Part shown: piece by piece, positions 1 through 8,355 of the stretch | How the letters are laid out: each line of letters starts with the position of its first letter | How positions within the stretch are numbered: position 1 is the stretch's first letter | Origin: Kitasatospora arboriphila | Lineage (GTDB): Bacteria > Actinomycetota > Actinomycetes > Mycobacteriales > Mycobacteriaceae | Direction: 5' to 3' | Length of the DNA: 64,000 nucleotides | Assembly (NCBI RefSeq): GCF_000717275.1 | Contig: NZ_JNYV01000002.1 | Location: 1 to 64,000 of the forward strand | Program-made: the position numbers and the translations under genes | The notes under the pieces: model-generated | Told to the model about the DNA's origin: nothing | Database searches by the model: none | Seen by the model: the letters and a program-made list of their open reading frames with translations, nothing else

Positions 1-2
1 AC

Positions 3-191
3 GGCGGACCCACCACCCTGAACAATGGGTGCCTCCTCTGCCGGACCTGCCACCGGGCCGTGCACCACACCGACTGGGACATCATCATGGGCGCCGACCG
101 CCACCCCTGGCTCATCCCACCCACCGACATCGACCCCACCCGACAACCACTACCAGCCTACAACCGCCGAACCCTCACCCTCGCAGCCTGA
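3..191 (+). CDS. HNH endonuclease / 13E12-repeat family protein, C-terminal fragment
   Basis: Only the last 62 codons lie in the window; the reading frame is open at the left edge and ends at the TGA at 189-191. The visible peptide contains NGCLLCRTCHRAVH, the C-x2-C ... H pattern of an HNH nuclease finger, followed by a Pro-rich tail ending NRRTLTLAA. This arrangement is typical of the DUF222/13E12-repeat HNH proteins that occur in many copies in mycolic-acid actinobacteria, where the function is unknown. The upstream DUF222 half is outside the window, so the assignment rests on the HNH finger alone. Confidence 0.7.
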   Translation, partial: GGPTTLNNGCLLCRTCHRAVHHTDWDIIMGADRHPWLIPPTDIDPTRQPLPAYNRRTLTLAA

Positions 192-302
192 CTCACCGCG
201 ACCTGACTCACCCAAACCCGCACGGCACTGAACCGCACCCGACACAACAACGGGACTGCGGACGCACCCTGACAACTCCATAGTGTGATCGGCCGTGTTC
301 AG

Positions 303-344
303 GGGCTGTCGCCTGCCCGACTGGCACAGGTCAGGCGACAGCCC
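303..344. terminator. Hairpin between convergent genes
   Basis: A perfect 13-bp inverted repeat, GGGCTGTCGCCTG at 303-315 and its complement at 332-344, is separated by 16 nt. It overlaps the stop codon of the transporter on the minus strand and lies downstream of the HNH gene on the plus strand, so it could end transcription from both sides. There is no T-run, as is usual for high-GC actinobacteria. Confidence 0.55.
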
Positions 345-1437
345 TACCAACACGGGCCCGCTCAGGAGCAGGGCTACTTGCGTTCGCGACTTCGAGACGT
401 GAAAAGCGCTGTCGCTGAATGGTTGTTCTGCGCAGATATACCGAACTCCATCCTGCCACCACAACCCACGTGATCAGCAGTAGCGCGAACAACGCTGCAG
501 CAATGACACGCAAGGGTGTCGACCCCACCGCAACGGCAAGTGATGCCGATCCCGTCACGCACGTGCCGATCGGAAAGGTGAAGCTCCACCAGGTGGGCGT
601 GAAGGTCAGTCCCCGTCGGACGTTGTGCACGGTGATCAGCGCCGCGAGGACAAAGACGAACCCGGCAAACCCCGACATGACCAATCCGTAGCCGATACCG
701 AAGACGCGCAGACCGTTTGCAATCGAGGCCTGTTCGTGGTCGAACACGAGGTGGGCACTCGACCCGAGCAACACTGCGGCTGCGATGGACTGGCCGATCA
801 TCCCGAGCATGATCCATACCGTCGGCGCCACCTGCACAGACGGCAGTCCGCGATGGATCAGACGCGAGTAGACCATCGTCATCGTCAGGAACCCGACAAT
901 CAACGTCAGCCCGAACAGCGCGTAACACGTTGCGAGAAGTCCTGATCGGATGTCGCCGGGCGGCAGGTGCGGGAGAAGCAACGGTCCGGTGGCTGCCGAC
1001 ACCATCGGCGGAACCACCGGCATCAACCAACCCGGCATGGCACCGTCCGCCGAACTCTGCGTACCGGTGATCATCCGAAATGGAACCCACACGGTTGTGA
1101 ACACGCCCGCGGCGGTACCCGCCACCCACAACGCACCGCCCACCCACACTGCGACTGAGTCACCGAAGAACTGCGGTCCGAGCTCGACCGTCCCGGCCCC
1201 GACCGTGAGCAAGGCCATGGCTGGGGCGCCGTAGAAGTGAGCCATGCCGGGATCCGCGGCATGATCGGCAGGCCCGTTGCCGAGGAACAAGCACGACGCG
1301 ACCACCAGGCCGGCCAGCGCGATCACCCAGAAGGAGGTCGTGAGAACTCCCATCGCCGGCCAGGCCGAGTGCAACGCCACGCCCGACGTGGCCACGATGC
1401 CCGTGCCCATCACTGCGGAGAACCAGTTCGGCGTCAT
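331..1437 (-). CDS. TDT/SLAC1-family membrane transporter (tellurite-resistance/dicarboxylate type)
   Basis: A 368-residue integral membrane protein with about ten hydrophobic segments. The N-terminus MTPNWFSAVMGTGIVATSG matches the signature start of the TDT (TehA/malic acid transporter/SLAC1) family, whose members export anions such as C4-dicarboxylates or sulfite across the cytoplasmic membrane. The substrate cannot be read from the sequence. The ATG at 1437 follows a GAGGTG ribosome-binding site by about 10 nt. It is divergent from a LysR-type regulator starting 83 bp away, the usual arrangement for a LysR regulator and its target, so induction by that regulator is a reasonable inference. 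Confidence 0.82.
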   Translation of the reverse strand: MTPNWFSAVMGTGIVATSGVALHSAWPAMGVLTTSFWVIALAGLVVASCLFLGNGPADHAADPGMAHFYGAPAMALLTVGAGTVELGPQFFGDSVAVWVGGALWVAGTAAGVFTTVWVPFRMITGTQSSADGAMPGWLMPVVPPMVSAATGPLLLPHLPPGDIRSGLLATCYALFGLTLIVGFLTMTMVYSRLIHRGLPSVQVAPTVWIMLGMIGQSIAAAVLLGSSAHLVFDHEQASIANGLRVFGIGYGLVMSGFAGFVFVLAALITVHNVRRGLTFTPTWWSFTFPIGTCVTGSASLAVAVGSTPLRVIAAALFALLLITWVVVAGWSSVYLRRTTIQRQRFSRLEVANASSPAPERARVGRAVA

Positions 1438-1520
1438 GGGTTCATGTTCACCTCGTCTCGGCGAGACAGGTAGAGGGCTTGTTGTTGTCCGGGTACAAGT
1501 CAGGCTTGTAGCCTCGACAG
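1438..1520. promoter_or_regulatory. Divergent promoter region, TDT transporter / LysR
   Basis: An 83-bp spacer between divergent start codons. It contains an interrupted inverted repeat CTTGT (1478-1482) ... ACAAG (1495-1499), compatible with the T-n11-A type box bound by LysR regulators. The assignment as operator is inferred from position only. Confidence 0.35.
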
Positions 1521-2429
1521 ATGGTGTTGCCCGCTCGAGTCCCCGACCTTTCTGCCCTCGACGTTGTCATGTCAGTGGCACGGCGAGGCAGTATGAGCGC
1601 CGCCGCCCGCGAGCAGAACCTCAGCCAGCAGGCCATCAGCGCGCGCGTCCATGCCGTGGAACGCGAACTGGGTGTGGTGCTCTTCCGCAGGTCGCCGTCG
1701 GGCACAGAGCTGACGCCCGAAGGCGTCGCCGTGCTGGAGTGGGCATCGGGTCTGCTCGACGCGGCGGAACGGTTCTCGGCCGGGATCGACTCGTTGCTGG
1801 GCAGCAAGCGCGCCACGGTCACGATCGCGGCCTCGATGACGGTTGCCGAGTATCTGATTCCATCCTGGGCCCTGGCCCTCCGGCGCCTTCACCCCGAAAC
1901 ACGAATACGGGTGCAGCCGATGAACTCCGCCTATGTCATCCGGGATGTGTTGGCAGGATCCGTCGACGTGGGGTTTGTCGAAGGGCCACACACCGATTCG
2001 CATCTGGATCACCGGGCTGTCGCGCACGACGAGCTGGTGGTGGTCACCCGGCCGGATCATCCCTGGGCGCAAGCCGGCAGCGCCATCTCTCCTGCCGAAT
2101 TGATGCGCACCCCGCTGGTCCAACGTGAACACGGCTCGGGCACGCGGGTCACCTTCGAGGCGGCGCTCGGTGAGGCCGCGGATCCGCTGCTCGAGCTGAC
2201 GTCGGTAGCTGCCGTCAAAGCCGCGGTACTCAGCTCCGACGCACCCGCCGTGCTCTCCAGTTTGTCTGTTGCACCCGAATTGGCGGACGGCAAGTTGGTC
2301 CGCATCGAGGTGTCCGGCGTCGCAATGCCCCGGGTGTTGCGCGCAGTATGGGATCGAAATCGCGGGTTGCGCGGGCCGGCAAGGGATTTGGTCGACCTCG
2401 CGATCACCCGGTCTTCCGCTTCACCCTGA
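1521..2429 (+). CDS. LysR-family transcriptional regulator
   Basis: A 302-residue protein with an N-terminal winged helix-turn-helix: residues about 8-65 contain SMSAAAREQNLSQQAISARV and the LysR hallmark LFRRSPSGTELTPEG. A periplasmic-binding-like effector domain follows (about 95-300). Length and domain order are normal for LysR. It is divergent from the TDT transporter and probably controls it and itself; the effector is unknown. No strong ribosome-binding site precedes the ATG at 1521, but the start is supported by the usual distance to the HTH. Confidence 0.88.
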   Translation: MVLPARVPDLSALDVVMSVARRGSMSAAAREQNLSQQAISARVHAVERELGVVLFRRSPSGTELTPEGVAVLEWASGLLDAAERFSAGIDSLLGSKRATVTIAASMTVAEYLIPSWALALRRLHPETRIRVQPMNSAYVIRDVLAGSVDVGFVEGPHTDSHLDHRAVAHDELVVVTRPDHPWAQAGSAISPAELMRTPLVQREHGSGTRVTFEAALGEAADPLLELTSVAAVKAAVLSSDAPAVLSSLSVAPELADGKLVRIEVSGVAMPRVLRAVWDRNRGLRGPARDLVDLAITRSSASP

Positions 2430-2491
2430 CTGAGGTGCTGTCGGGCAATACCATCGGCTCCAGGCAGTGGATACTGCCGAAAGGAGCCATC

Positions 2492-2917
2492 ATGAAGTTC
2501 AAAGTCCGCCACATCCCCACCCGGGTCGCCACCGGCGCGTTCATCCTCAGTTCGGGTCTGGCCAAGCGACAGGCCGACGAGGAGACCGCCACACAGCTCC
2601 ACGGCCTCACCGCCGGGACATACCCATTGGCAACCAAACTCAGCCCACCTGCGTTCATCCGGTTTGTCTCGACCGGCGAGATCGCACTCGGCGCCGCGTT
2701 GTTGCTCCCCATCGTCCCCACCGCCGTTGCCGGCGCGGGTCTGACCGCCTTCTCGGCGAGTCTCCTCGGCCTCTACCTGAACACCCCCGGCATGCGAGAA
2801 CCCGGCACCCTGGCCCCCACCCAGCAAGGCACCGCCCTTGCCAAGGACGTTTGGATGCTGGGCATCGGTGTCGGACTGATGGTCGACGCTCTCGGCGAAA
2901 AGGTGCGGTCGAAGTAG
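2492..2917 (+). CDS. Small DoxX-like membrane protein of unknown function
   Basis: A 141-residue protein starting at the ATG at 2492, preceded by AAAGGAG (2480-2486) at good spacing. It begins MKFKVRHIPTRVATGAFILSSG and has three to four predicted membrane segments, including FVSTGEIALGAALLLPIVP and LTAFSASLLGLYL. Layout and size recall the DoxX/DoxD-like small membrane proteins common in actinobacteria. No catalytic motif was recognised. It lies 62 bp after the LysR gene and 13 bp before the alpha/beta hydrolase, so it may be co-transcribed with both. Confidence 0.7.
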   Translation: MKFKVRHIPTRVATGAFILSSGLAKRQADEETATQLHGLTAGTYPLATKLSPPAFIRFVSTGEIALGAALLLPIVPTAVAGAGLTAFSASLLGLYLNTPGMREPGTLAPTQQGTALAKDVWMLGIGVGLMVDALGEKVRSK

Positions 2918-2930
2918 CGGCGGGCTGCCG

Positions 2931-3740
2931 GTGAGCGGCCTGCCTGCATCCATACACACCACCGCGGTCGGAGACGCCGAACTCGCCTGGACAGAGTCGG
3001 GCCACGCCTCCCGTCCCGGGCAGACCGCCATCTGGGCGCACGGGCTGACTTCGAGCGCCACCGCACAGGAGGCGGCCGGGATGTTCGATTGGTCGCCGGT
3101 CACCCGCGACCACCGGCTGATCCGGTACGACGCCCGCGGCCACGGCCGATCGACGGGCGGTGCCGATCCGGCGCAGTACACCTGGCCGAGCCTCGGCCGT
3201 GACCTGCTCTGCCTCCTCGACTCGGTGAGCCCCGACGAGCCGGTGGCCGGGATCGGCTCGTCCATGGGGACAGCCACTCTCCTGTGGGCGGCGGTCGCCG
3301 AACCGCATCGGTTCCACCACCTCGTGTTGACCACCCCACCGACCGCGGGACAGGTCCGGGCCGCACACGTTGTCACCTACCGGGCAGGCGCCGACCTCAT
3401 CGAACGCAGCGGGCTGGCCGCCTACGAAGCAGCTTCCGCAGGGCCACCGCCTGCGGTGTTGTCGGATCTCTCCGACGCCCGAACGCCGATCGCTGTGCCC
3501 GAATCCTTGCTGCCATCGGTCCTGCGGGGCGCCGCGCGGTCGGATCTGCCGGCGGACGTGGAGCTGCGCGCACTGCGCATACCCACCCTGGTCCTCGCGT
3601 GGTCAGGAGACCCGGGCCATCCACTGTCCACCGCACGCCGATTGGCCACCGTCATCCCGGGCGCGCGATTGTGCATCGCCGACACCCCGGGTCAGCTCCG
3701 CGAGTGGCCGCAAGAGGTCGCAGACTTCCTCGAGGGGTGA
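2931..3740 (+). CDS. Alpha/beta-hydrolase fold protein, catalytic His not evident
   Basis: A 269-residue protein from a GTG start. The fold is shown by the oxyanion-loop region AIWAHGLTSS, the strand/turn LIRYDARGHGRST, the nucleophile elbow GIGSSMGTA and the acid-bearing strand LVLAWSGDPGHP. The C-terminal strand where the triad His is expected reads CIADTPGQLREWPQEV, with no His. The protein may therefore be a non-canonical member or lack hydrolase activity. The substrate is unknown. It follows the small membrane gene by 13 bp. Confidence 0.72.
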   Translation: MSGLPASIHTTAVGDAELAWTESGHASRPGQTAIWAHGLTSSATAQEAAGMFDWSPVTRDHRLIRYDARGHGRSTGGADPAQYTWPSLGRDLLCLLDSVSPDEPVAGIGSSMGTATLLWAAVAEPHRFHHLVLTTPPTAGQVRAAHVVTYRAGADLIERSGLAAYEAASAGPPPAVLSDLSDARTPIAVPESLLPSVLRGAARSDLPADVELRALRIPTLVLAWSGDPGHPLSTARRLATVIPGARLCIADTPGQLREWPQEVADFLEG

Positions 3741-3764
3741 GTCTCCCGCTCGGTTGAAGTTGAA

Positions 3765-3782
3765 AGTTCGGGTACCCGAACT
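3765..3782. promoter_or_regulatory. Perfect 18-bp palindrome before metal-transport operon
   Basis: AGTTCGGGTACCCGAACT is a perfect palindrome ending 13 bp before the first start codon of the metal ABC operon. This is where a metal-dependent repressor of the DtxR/MntR or Fur/Zur type would act. The sequence does not match the Zur or IdeR consensus as I know them, so a MntR-like repressor is favoured by inference. Confidence 0.6.
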
Positions 3783-3795
3783 CTAAGGTGAGAGG

Positions 3796-4725
3796 ATGCG
3801 AACTCGGTCCAGCGTAGTGCGGGTGACCTCGGTGTTCGTCATCGCCATGAGCGTCCTGGCCCTCAGTGCGTGCGTCGGCAAACGCGAGCGCAACGACGGC
3901 CGGCTGACAGTGCTGACAACGTTCACGGTGCTGCAAGACATCGTGGCCAACATCGCGGGGCCAGAAGTCCGGGTGGAGTCGGTGACCAAGGCCGGCGCGG
4001 AGATCCACGGCTACGAACCGACGCCGGGCGACCTGCGGCGGGCCGCGGAAGCGGACCTCATCATCGACAACGGCCTGCACCTGGAAGCCTGGTTCGAGCA
4101 GTTCGTCGACCGGCTCGACGTGGAGCACGTGGTCGCCAGCAAGGGAGTCCAGCCCATCCCCATCAGCGACGACGCCGGAGCCGGTACCGCGAACCCCCAC
4201 GCCTGGATGTCTCCCTTGAACGTCCAGACGTACGCCGACAACATCGCATCGGCACTCGCCGAACTCGATCCCGACCATGCTTCCGAGTACCGCCAGAACG
4301 CCGCCACCTACAAGGCGCAGTTGCAAGAGGTCCACGACCGGATGGTCACCGAATTGGCAGAGCTACCGCCGCAGAGCAGAGCGCTGGTCAGCTGCGAAGG
4401 CGCTTTCTCATACCTCGCCCGCGACACCGGTATGCAGGAGAAATACGTATGGCCTGTGAACGCCGAACAGCAGGGCACATCGAAGCAACTGCAGTCCACG
4501 ATCGACTTCGTCCGCGCGAACAACATCCGCGCGGTGTTCTGCGAGTCCACCGTGAGTGATTCGGTGATGCGCCAGGTCGAACGTGCCACCGACGCCGACT
4601 TCGGGGGCGTTCTCTACGTCGACTCGCTGTCCGAGTCAGATGGCCCGGTGCCGACGTATCTCGACCTCATCCGCCACGACTCCGACACGATCGTCAACGC
4701 ACTGACCCGAGGTGGATCCCAATGA
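3796..4725 (+). CDS. Metal ABC transporter substrate-binding lipoprotein (Mn/Zn, cluster A-I)
   Basis: A 309-residue secreted lipoprotein. The signal peptide ends in the lipobox LALSAC, acylated at that Cys. The cluster A-I metal ligands are visible: His in EIHGYEPTP, His in NPHAWMSP, the acidic residue in SCEGAFSYLA and Asp in YVDSLS. A long His-rich loop, common in zinc binders, is absent, which favours manganese. The start at 3796 follows GGTGAGAGG. It is the first gene of a three-gene operon with 4-bp overlaps to the ATPase and on to the permease, directly after a palindromic operator. Metal identity is inferred. Confidence 0.88.
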   Translation: MRTRSSVVRVTSVFVIAMSVLALSACVGKRERNDGRLTVLTTFTVLQDIVANIAGPEVRVESVTKAGAEIHGYEPTPGDLRRAAEADLIIDNGLHLEAWFEQFVDRLDVEHVVASKGVQPIPISDDAGAGTANPHAWMSPLNVQTYADNIASALAELDPDHASEYRQNAATYKAQLQEVHDRMVTELAELPPQSRALVSCEGAFSYLARDTGMQEKYVWPVNAEQQGTSKQLQSTIDFVRANNIRAVFCESTVSDSVMRQVERATDADFGGVLYVDSLSESDGPVPTYLDLIRHDSDTIVNALTRGGSQ

Positions 4726-5510
4726 CCACACTTCCTTCCCAGCCTCAGCCGGGCCGTACCCCTCACGACGGGCCCCCCGCCATCGCGATCAACGGGGTCA
4801 GCGTGTTCTACGGCGACGTCCACGCCCTCGACAACGTCTCCATCAACATCGCGCCGGGGCGCATCTGCGGACTGATCGGGATGAACGGTTCGGGCAAATC
4901 GACGCTGTTCAAGACCATCATGGGACTGGTGAAACCCGACTCCGGATCGGTCGAGATCGCCGGAGGTACACCGGCAGAGGCGCGCAGCAACGGTCTCATC
5001 TCCTACGTCCCGCAGTCCGAAGACGTCGACTGGACGTTCCCCATCTCGGTCCGCGAAGTCGCGATGACCGGGCGGTACGGACGTCAGGGATTCACCCGCA
5101 GGCCCCGTCGGGCCGACAAGGAAGCCGTCGACCACGCCCTCGCCCAGGTCGAGCTGACCGAGTTGGCCGGCCGTCAGATCGGGCGACTCTCCGGTGGACA
5201 ACGCAAGCGGGCATTCGTCGCCCGCGGGATCGCCCAAGAGGCCGACGTCCTGCTGCTCGACGAACCCTTCGCAGGCGTCGACAAGAAGTCGGAAGCCACG
5301 ATCATCGCCCTCCTGACGTCCCTGGCCTCACAAGGAAAAACGATCCTCATCTCCACCCACGACCTCGGCTCGCTCGAGACCTTCTGCGACGAGGCGGTAC
5401 TGCTGATGCGCACGGTCCTGATGCACGACGAGCCCGACGTCGTACTAAGGCCGGAGAGCCTTGCCCTGGCGTTCGGTATGGACGTGCTGGGACGGGGGGT
5501 GCGGTCATGA
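4722..5510 (+). CDS. Metal ABC transporter ATP-binding protein
   Basis: A 262-residue ABC ATPase. Walker A is GMNGSGKST, the signature is RLSGGQRKRAF, Walker B is VLLLDEPF, and the switch region is STHDL. It powers the importer formed with the lipoprotein before it and the permease after it. Its ATG overlaps the stop of the lipoprotein gene (ATGA), and its own stop overlaps the permease start in the same way, showing translational coupling. Confidence 0.92.
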   Translation: MTTLPSQPQPGRTPHDGPPAIAINGVSVFYGDVHALDNVSINIAPGRICGLIGMNGSGKSTLFKTIMGLVKPDSGSVEIAGGTPAEARSNGLISYVPQSEDVDWTFPISVREVAMTGRYGRQGFTRRPRRADKEAVDHALAQVELTELAGRQIGRLSGGQRKRAFVARGIAQEADVLLLDEPFAGVDKKSEATIIALLTSLASQGKTILISTHDLGSLETFCDEAVLLMRTVLMHDEPDVVLRPESLALAFGMDVLGRGVRS

Positions 5511-6382
5511 TCATCGACTGGTGGCTCGATCCTCTTGCCGAGGACTTCATGGTGAACATGCTTCTCGCGACCACGGTCGCGGCCGCGGTGTGCGCCATGA
5601 TCAGTTGCTGGATCGTTCTGATCGGCTGGTCGCTGATGGGTGATGCCGTGTCCCACGCGGTTCTGCCCGGTGTGGTGCTCGCGTACATCTTCGGCGCGCC
5701 GTTTGCGGTGGGTGCGTTGATCTTCGGCCTCGGTGCCGTCCTGCTGATCGGCGTGGTCCGCGACACCAGCCGGGTCAAGGAAGACGCCGCGATCGGCATC
5801 GTCTTCAGCACACTGTTCGCCCTGGGCCTGGTGCTCATCTCGATCACGCCGAGTCAGACCGACCTCAACCACATCCTTTTCGGCAACGTTCTCGGGGTCT
5901 CGCAATCAGACCTGTGGCAGATCCTCGGACTGGCCGTGCTCGCCGTGGTGGTCCTGACGCTCAAACGACGAGACCTCACCCTGTTCGCCTTCGACCCCAC
6001 CCACGCTCATGCGATCGGTTTGTCCCCTCGTCGCCTCGGTGCGCTGCTGCTCGGGCTGCTCGCTCTCACATGTGTTGTGGCACTGCAGATCGTCGGCGTT
6101 GTTCTGGTGGTCGCGATGCTGATCATCCCGGGCGCGTCCGCTTACCTGCTCACCGATCGCTTTAACCGGATGCTGATCATCGCCCCGATCTTGGCCTGTT
6201 CCTGCGCAGTCCTGGGGATCTACTATGCGTACTACCTGGACGTGGCACCCGGCGCGATGGTGGTTCTCGCCCAGGGACTGGCGTTTGCGGTCATCTATCT
6301 GTTCGCACCTCGCCAGGGCGTGTTGATCAAGGCGATCAACCGGGCGCAGCGACGACGCTCCACGGCTCTCGCGGCGTCCTGA
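5507..6382 (+). CDS. Metal ABC transporter permease (ABC-3 family)
   Basis: A 291-residue membrane protein with about eight hydrophobic helices. It matches the ABC-3 (ZnuB/MntB) family through WSLMGDAVSHAVLPG near residue 40 and FDPTHAHAIGLSPRR near 165. It forms the membrane channel of the manganese/zinc importer. The ATG at 5507 overlaps the stop of the ATPase gene. This is the last gene of the metal operon; the next gene starts about 50 bp downstream and encodes an unrelated enzyme. Confidence 0.9.
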   Translation: MIIDWWLDPLAEDFMVNMLLATTVAAAVCAMISCWIVLIGWSLMGDAVSHAVLPGVVLAYIFGAPFAVGALIFGLGAVLLIGVVRDTSRVKEDAAIGIVFSTLFALGLVLISITPSQTDLNHILFGNVLGVSQSDLWQILGLAVLAVVVLTLKRRDLTLFAFDPTHAHAIGLSPRRLGALLLGLLALTCVVALQIVGVVLVVAMLIIPGASAYLLTDRFNRMLIIAPILACSCAVLGIYYAYYLDVAPGAMVVLAQGLAFAVIYLFAPRQGVLIKAINRAQRRRSTALAAS

Positions 6383-6433
6383 CGCAGGGCCGGCTCTTCA
6401 GGGCCGTCCTGATCGGCGAGAGGATGGCGAGTG

Positions 6434-8311
6434 ATGGGGCTGTACGCGGAGGCTTTTGCGCAGAGTGTGGACGACCCGGACGAGTTCTGGCTTCATGCGG
6501 CCAAAGCTGTTGATTGGTACACAGCGCCAACCGTCGCTCTGGGCCGGCGGAGCGAGACGCAGTACCAGTGGTTTCCCGGAGCAACCCTCAACACCAGTTT
6601 CAACGCGCTGGATCGGCATGTGGACGCCGGCCACGGCGATCGGCCGGCCCTGATCTGGGATTCGGCGATGACCGGTGTCTCACGCACCTTCTCCTACTCC
6701 GACCTGCTGGCCGAGGTCTCCACATTCGCAGGCGCCCTGCGTGAGCGCGGCGTCACCGCCGGTGACCGCGTCATCATCTACATGCCGATGATCCCGGAGG
6801 CCGCCATCGCCATGCTGGCCTGCGCACGGATCGGCGCCGTGCACTCGGTGGTGTTCGGTGGGTTCGCCGGAAAAGAACTCGCCACCCGCATCGACGACGC
6901 CCGCCCGGTTGCGCTCATCACCGCTTCGGGTGGACTCGAGCCGGGGCGCACCGTGGAGTACCTACCGATGGTGACCACAGCACTCGAACTGTCCGATCAC
7001 CCACCCAGCACGGTGATCGTCAAGAATCGCGAGCAGGTCGCCGGGAGCGCGGCAGACCACGACGGCTGGTTCGACTGGGATGATCTGACTGCCGAAGCGA
7101 CTGCCGCAGAACCTGTTCCGGTCGCGGCCACCGACCCGCTCTACATCCTGTACACCTCCGGGACCACCGGTAAACCCAAAGGCGTCGTCCGCGACAACGG
7201 CGGCCACGCCGTGGCATTGACGTGGTCGATGCGCAACATCTACGACATCGCTCCGGGCGACGTGTGGTGGACGGCATCCGATGTCGGCTGGGTGGTGGGC
7301 CATTCGTACATCGTCTACGGCCCACTCCTCGCGGGCGCCACGTCCGTGATGTACGAGGGCAAACCGGTCGGCACCCCGGACGCGGGCGCTTTTTGGCGGG
7401 TCATCGACGACTACGGCGTGCGGGCGCTGTTCACCGCACCCACCGCCATCCGCGCCGTCCGAAAGCAGGACCCGGAAGCGAAACTGACTGCGCAGTACGA
7501 TATCTCATCGCTTAGGACACTTTTCGCCGCCGGCGAACGACTCGATCCGGACACATACGAGTGGTCGACGAAGGTGCTCGGTGTCCCGGTGGTCGACCAC
7601 TGGTGGCAGACCGAGACCGGCTGGGCGATCGCGGCCAATCTCCGCGGCCTCGAACCCATGCCACTCAAGGCCGGGTCGCCCACCGTGCCGGTGCCGGGCT
7701 TCCGGGTGAAGGTTGTCGACGCCGAAGGGAAAATCGTCCCGGCAGGCGGCGAAGGCAACATCGTCATCGAACTGCCGCTTCCGCCCGGAACTCTCACCGG
7801 TCTGTGGAATGACGAAGCGCGCTACCACGATTCGTATCTCAAGGCATTCCCCGGTTTCTACCTCACCGGCGACTCGGGATACATCGACTCCGACGGCTAT
7901 GTGTTTGTCCTCGGACGTTCCGACGACGTGATCAATGTCGCCGGCCACCGGCTGTCCACGGGGAGTATCGAGGCCGTGGTCGCGGCACATCCGGCGGTCG
8001 CCGAATGCGCGGTGATCGGCATACAGGACGAACTCAAGGGTCAGCGACCCAGCGGATATGTGGTTCTCAAAGAAGGGGTCGACATCGATCCGGAGAGTCT
8101 CCGTTCCGAACTGGTCGCCATGGTGCGCGAGCAGATCGGCGCAGTCGCGACCTTCCGCGATGTCACCGTCGTCAATGCGCTCCCCAAGACGAGGTCGGGC
8201 AAGATCCTACGCAAGACGATGCGTCAGATCGCCGACCACGAATCCTTCACGGTGCCATCGACAATCGAGGACCCGGCGGTTCTCGAGGCGCTGAAGAGCC
8301 AACTCGAATGA
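6434..8311 (+). CDS. prpE: Propionyl-CoA synthetase (AMP-forming)
   Basis: A 625-residue acetyl-CoA-synthetase-type enzyme that activates propionate to propionyl-CoA through an acyl-adenylate. The P-loop is YILYTSGTTGKPKG. The core motif WWQTETGW and the hinge/hydroxyl-binding region LTGDSGYIDSDGY are present, and the C-terminal catalytic Lys lies in TRSGKILRK. The N-terminus YAEAFAQSVDDPDEFW and the motif WWTASDVGWVVGHSYIVYGPL are typical of PrpE rather than Acs. GTG at 6431 and ATG at 6434 are both possible behind GAGAGGA; the ATG has better spacing. Confidence 0.88.
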   Translation: MGLYAEAFAQSVDDPDEFWLHAAKAVDWYTAPTVALGRRSETQYQWFPGATLNTSFNALDRHVDAGHGDRPALIWDSAMTGVSRTFSYSDLLAEVSTFAGALRERGVTAGDRVIIYMPMIPEAAIAMLACARIGAVHSVVFGGFAGKELATRIDDARPVALITASGGLEPGRTVEYLPMVTTALELSDHPPSTVIVKNREQVAGSAADHDGWFDWDDLTAEATAAEPVPVAATDPLYILYTSGTTGKPKGVVRDNGGHAVALTWSMRNIYDIAPGDVWWTASDVGWVVGHSYIVYGPLLAGATSVMYEGKPVGTPDAGAFWRVIDDYGVRALFTAPTAIRAVRKQDPEAKLTAQYDISSLRTLFAAGERLDPDTYEWSTKVLGVPVVDHWWQTETGWAIAANLRGLEPMPLKAGSPTVPVPGFRVKVVDAEGKIVPAGGEGNIVIELPLPPGTLTGLWNDEARYHDSYLKAFPGFYLTGDSGYIDSDGYVFVLGRSDDVINVAGHRLSTGSIEAVVAAHPAVAECAVIGIQDELKGQRPSGYVVLKEGVDIDPESLRSELVAMVREQIGAVATFRDVTVVNALPKTRSGKILRKTMRQIADHESFTVPSTIEDPAVLEALKSQLE

Positions 8312-8355
8312 TCGTGGTCACGGGCCGTGTCGGTGGCCACCCGTAGATTTGCACC

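Noticed and set aside
3..191. HNH fragment as part of a mobile intron or prophage
   Set aside because: The tail matches the common chromosomal 13E12-repeat HNH proteins, and no other mobile-element feature is near.
2057..3376. Long minus-strand open frame of 439 codons across the LysR, membrane protein and hydrolase genes
   Set aside because: It overlaps three well-supported plus-strand genes and encodes a low-complexity Gly/Arg/Ser-rich peptide, typical of antisense frames in high-GC DNA.
6434..8311. prpE as a functional part of the steroid island through propionyl-CoA recycling
   Set aside because: Steroid side-chain cleavage yields propionyl-CoA directly, the gene lies about 10 kb away from the island, and neither operator motif is near it.
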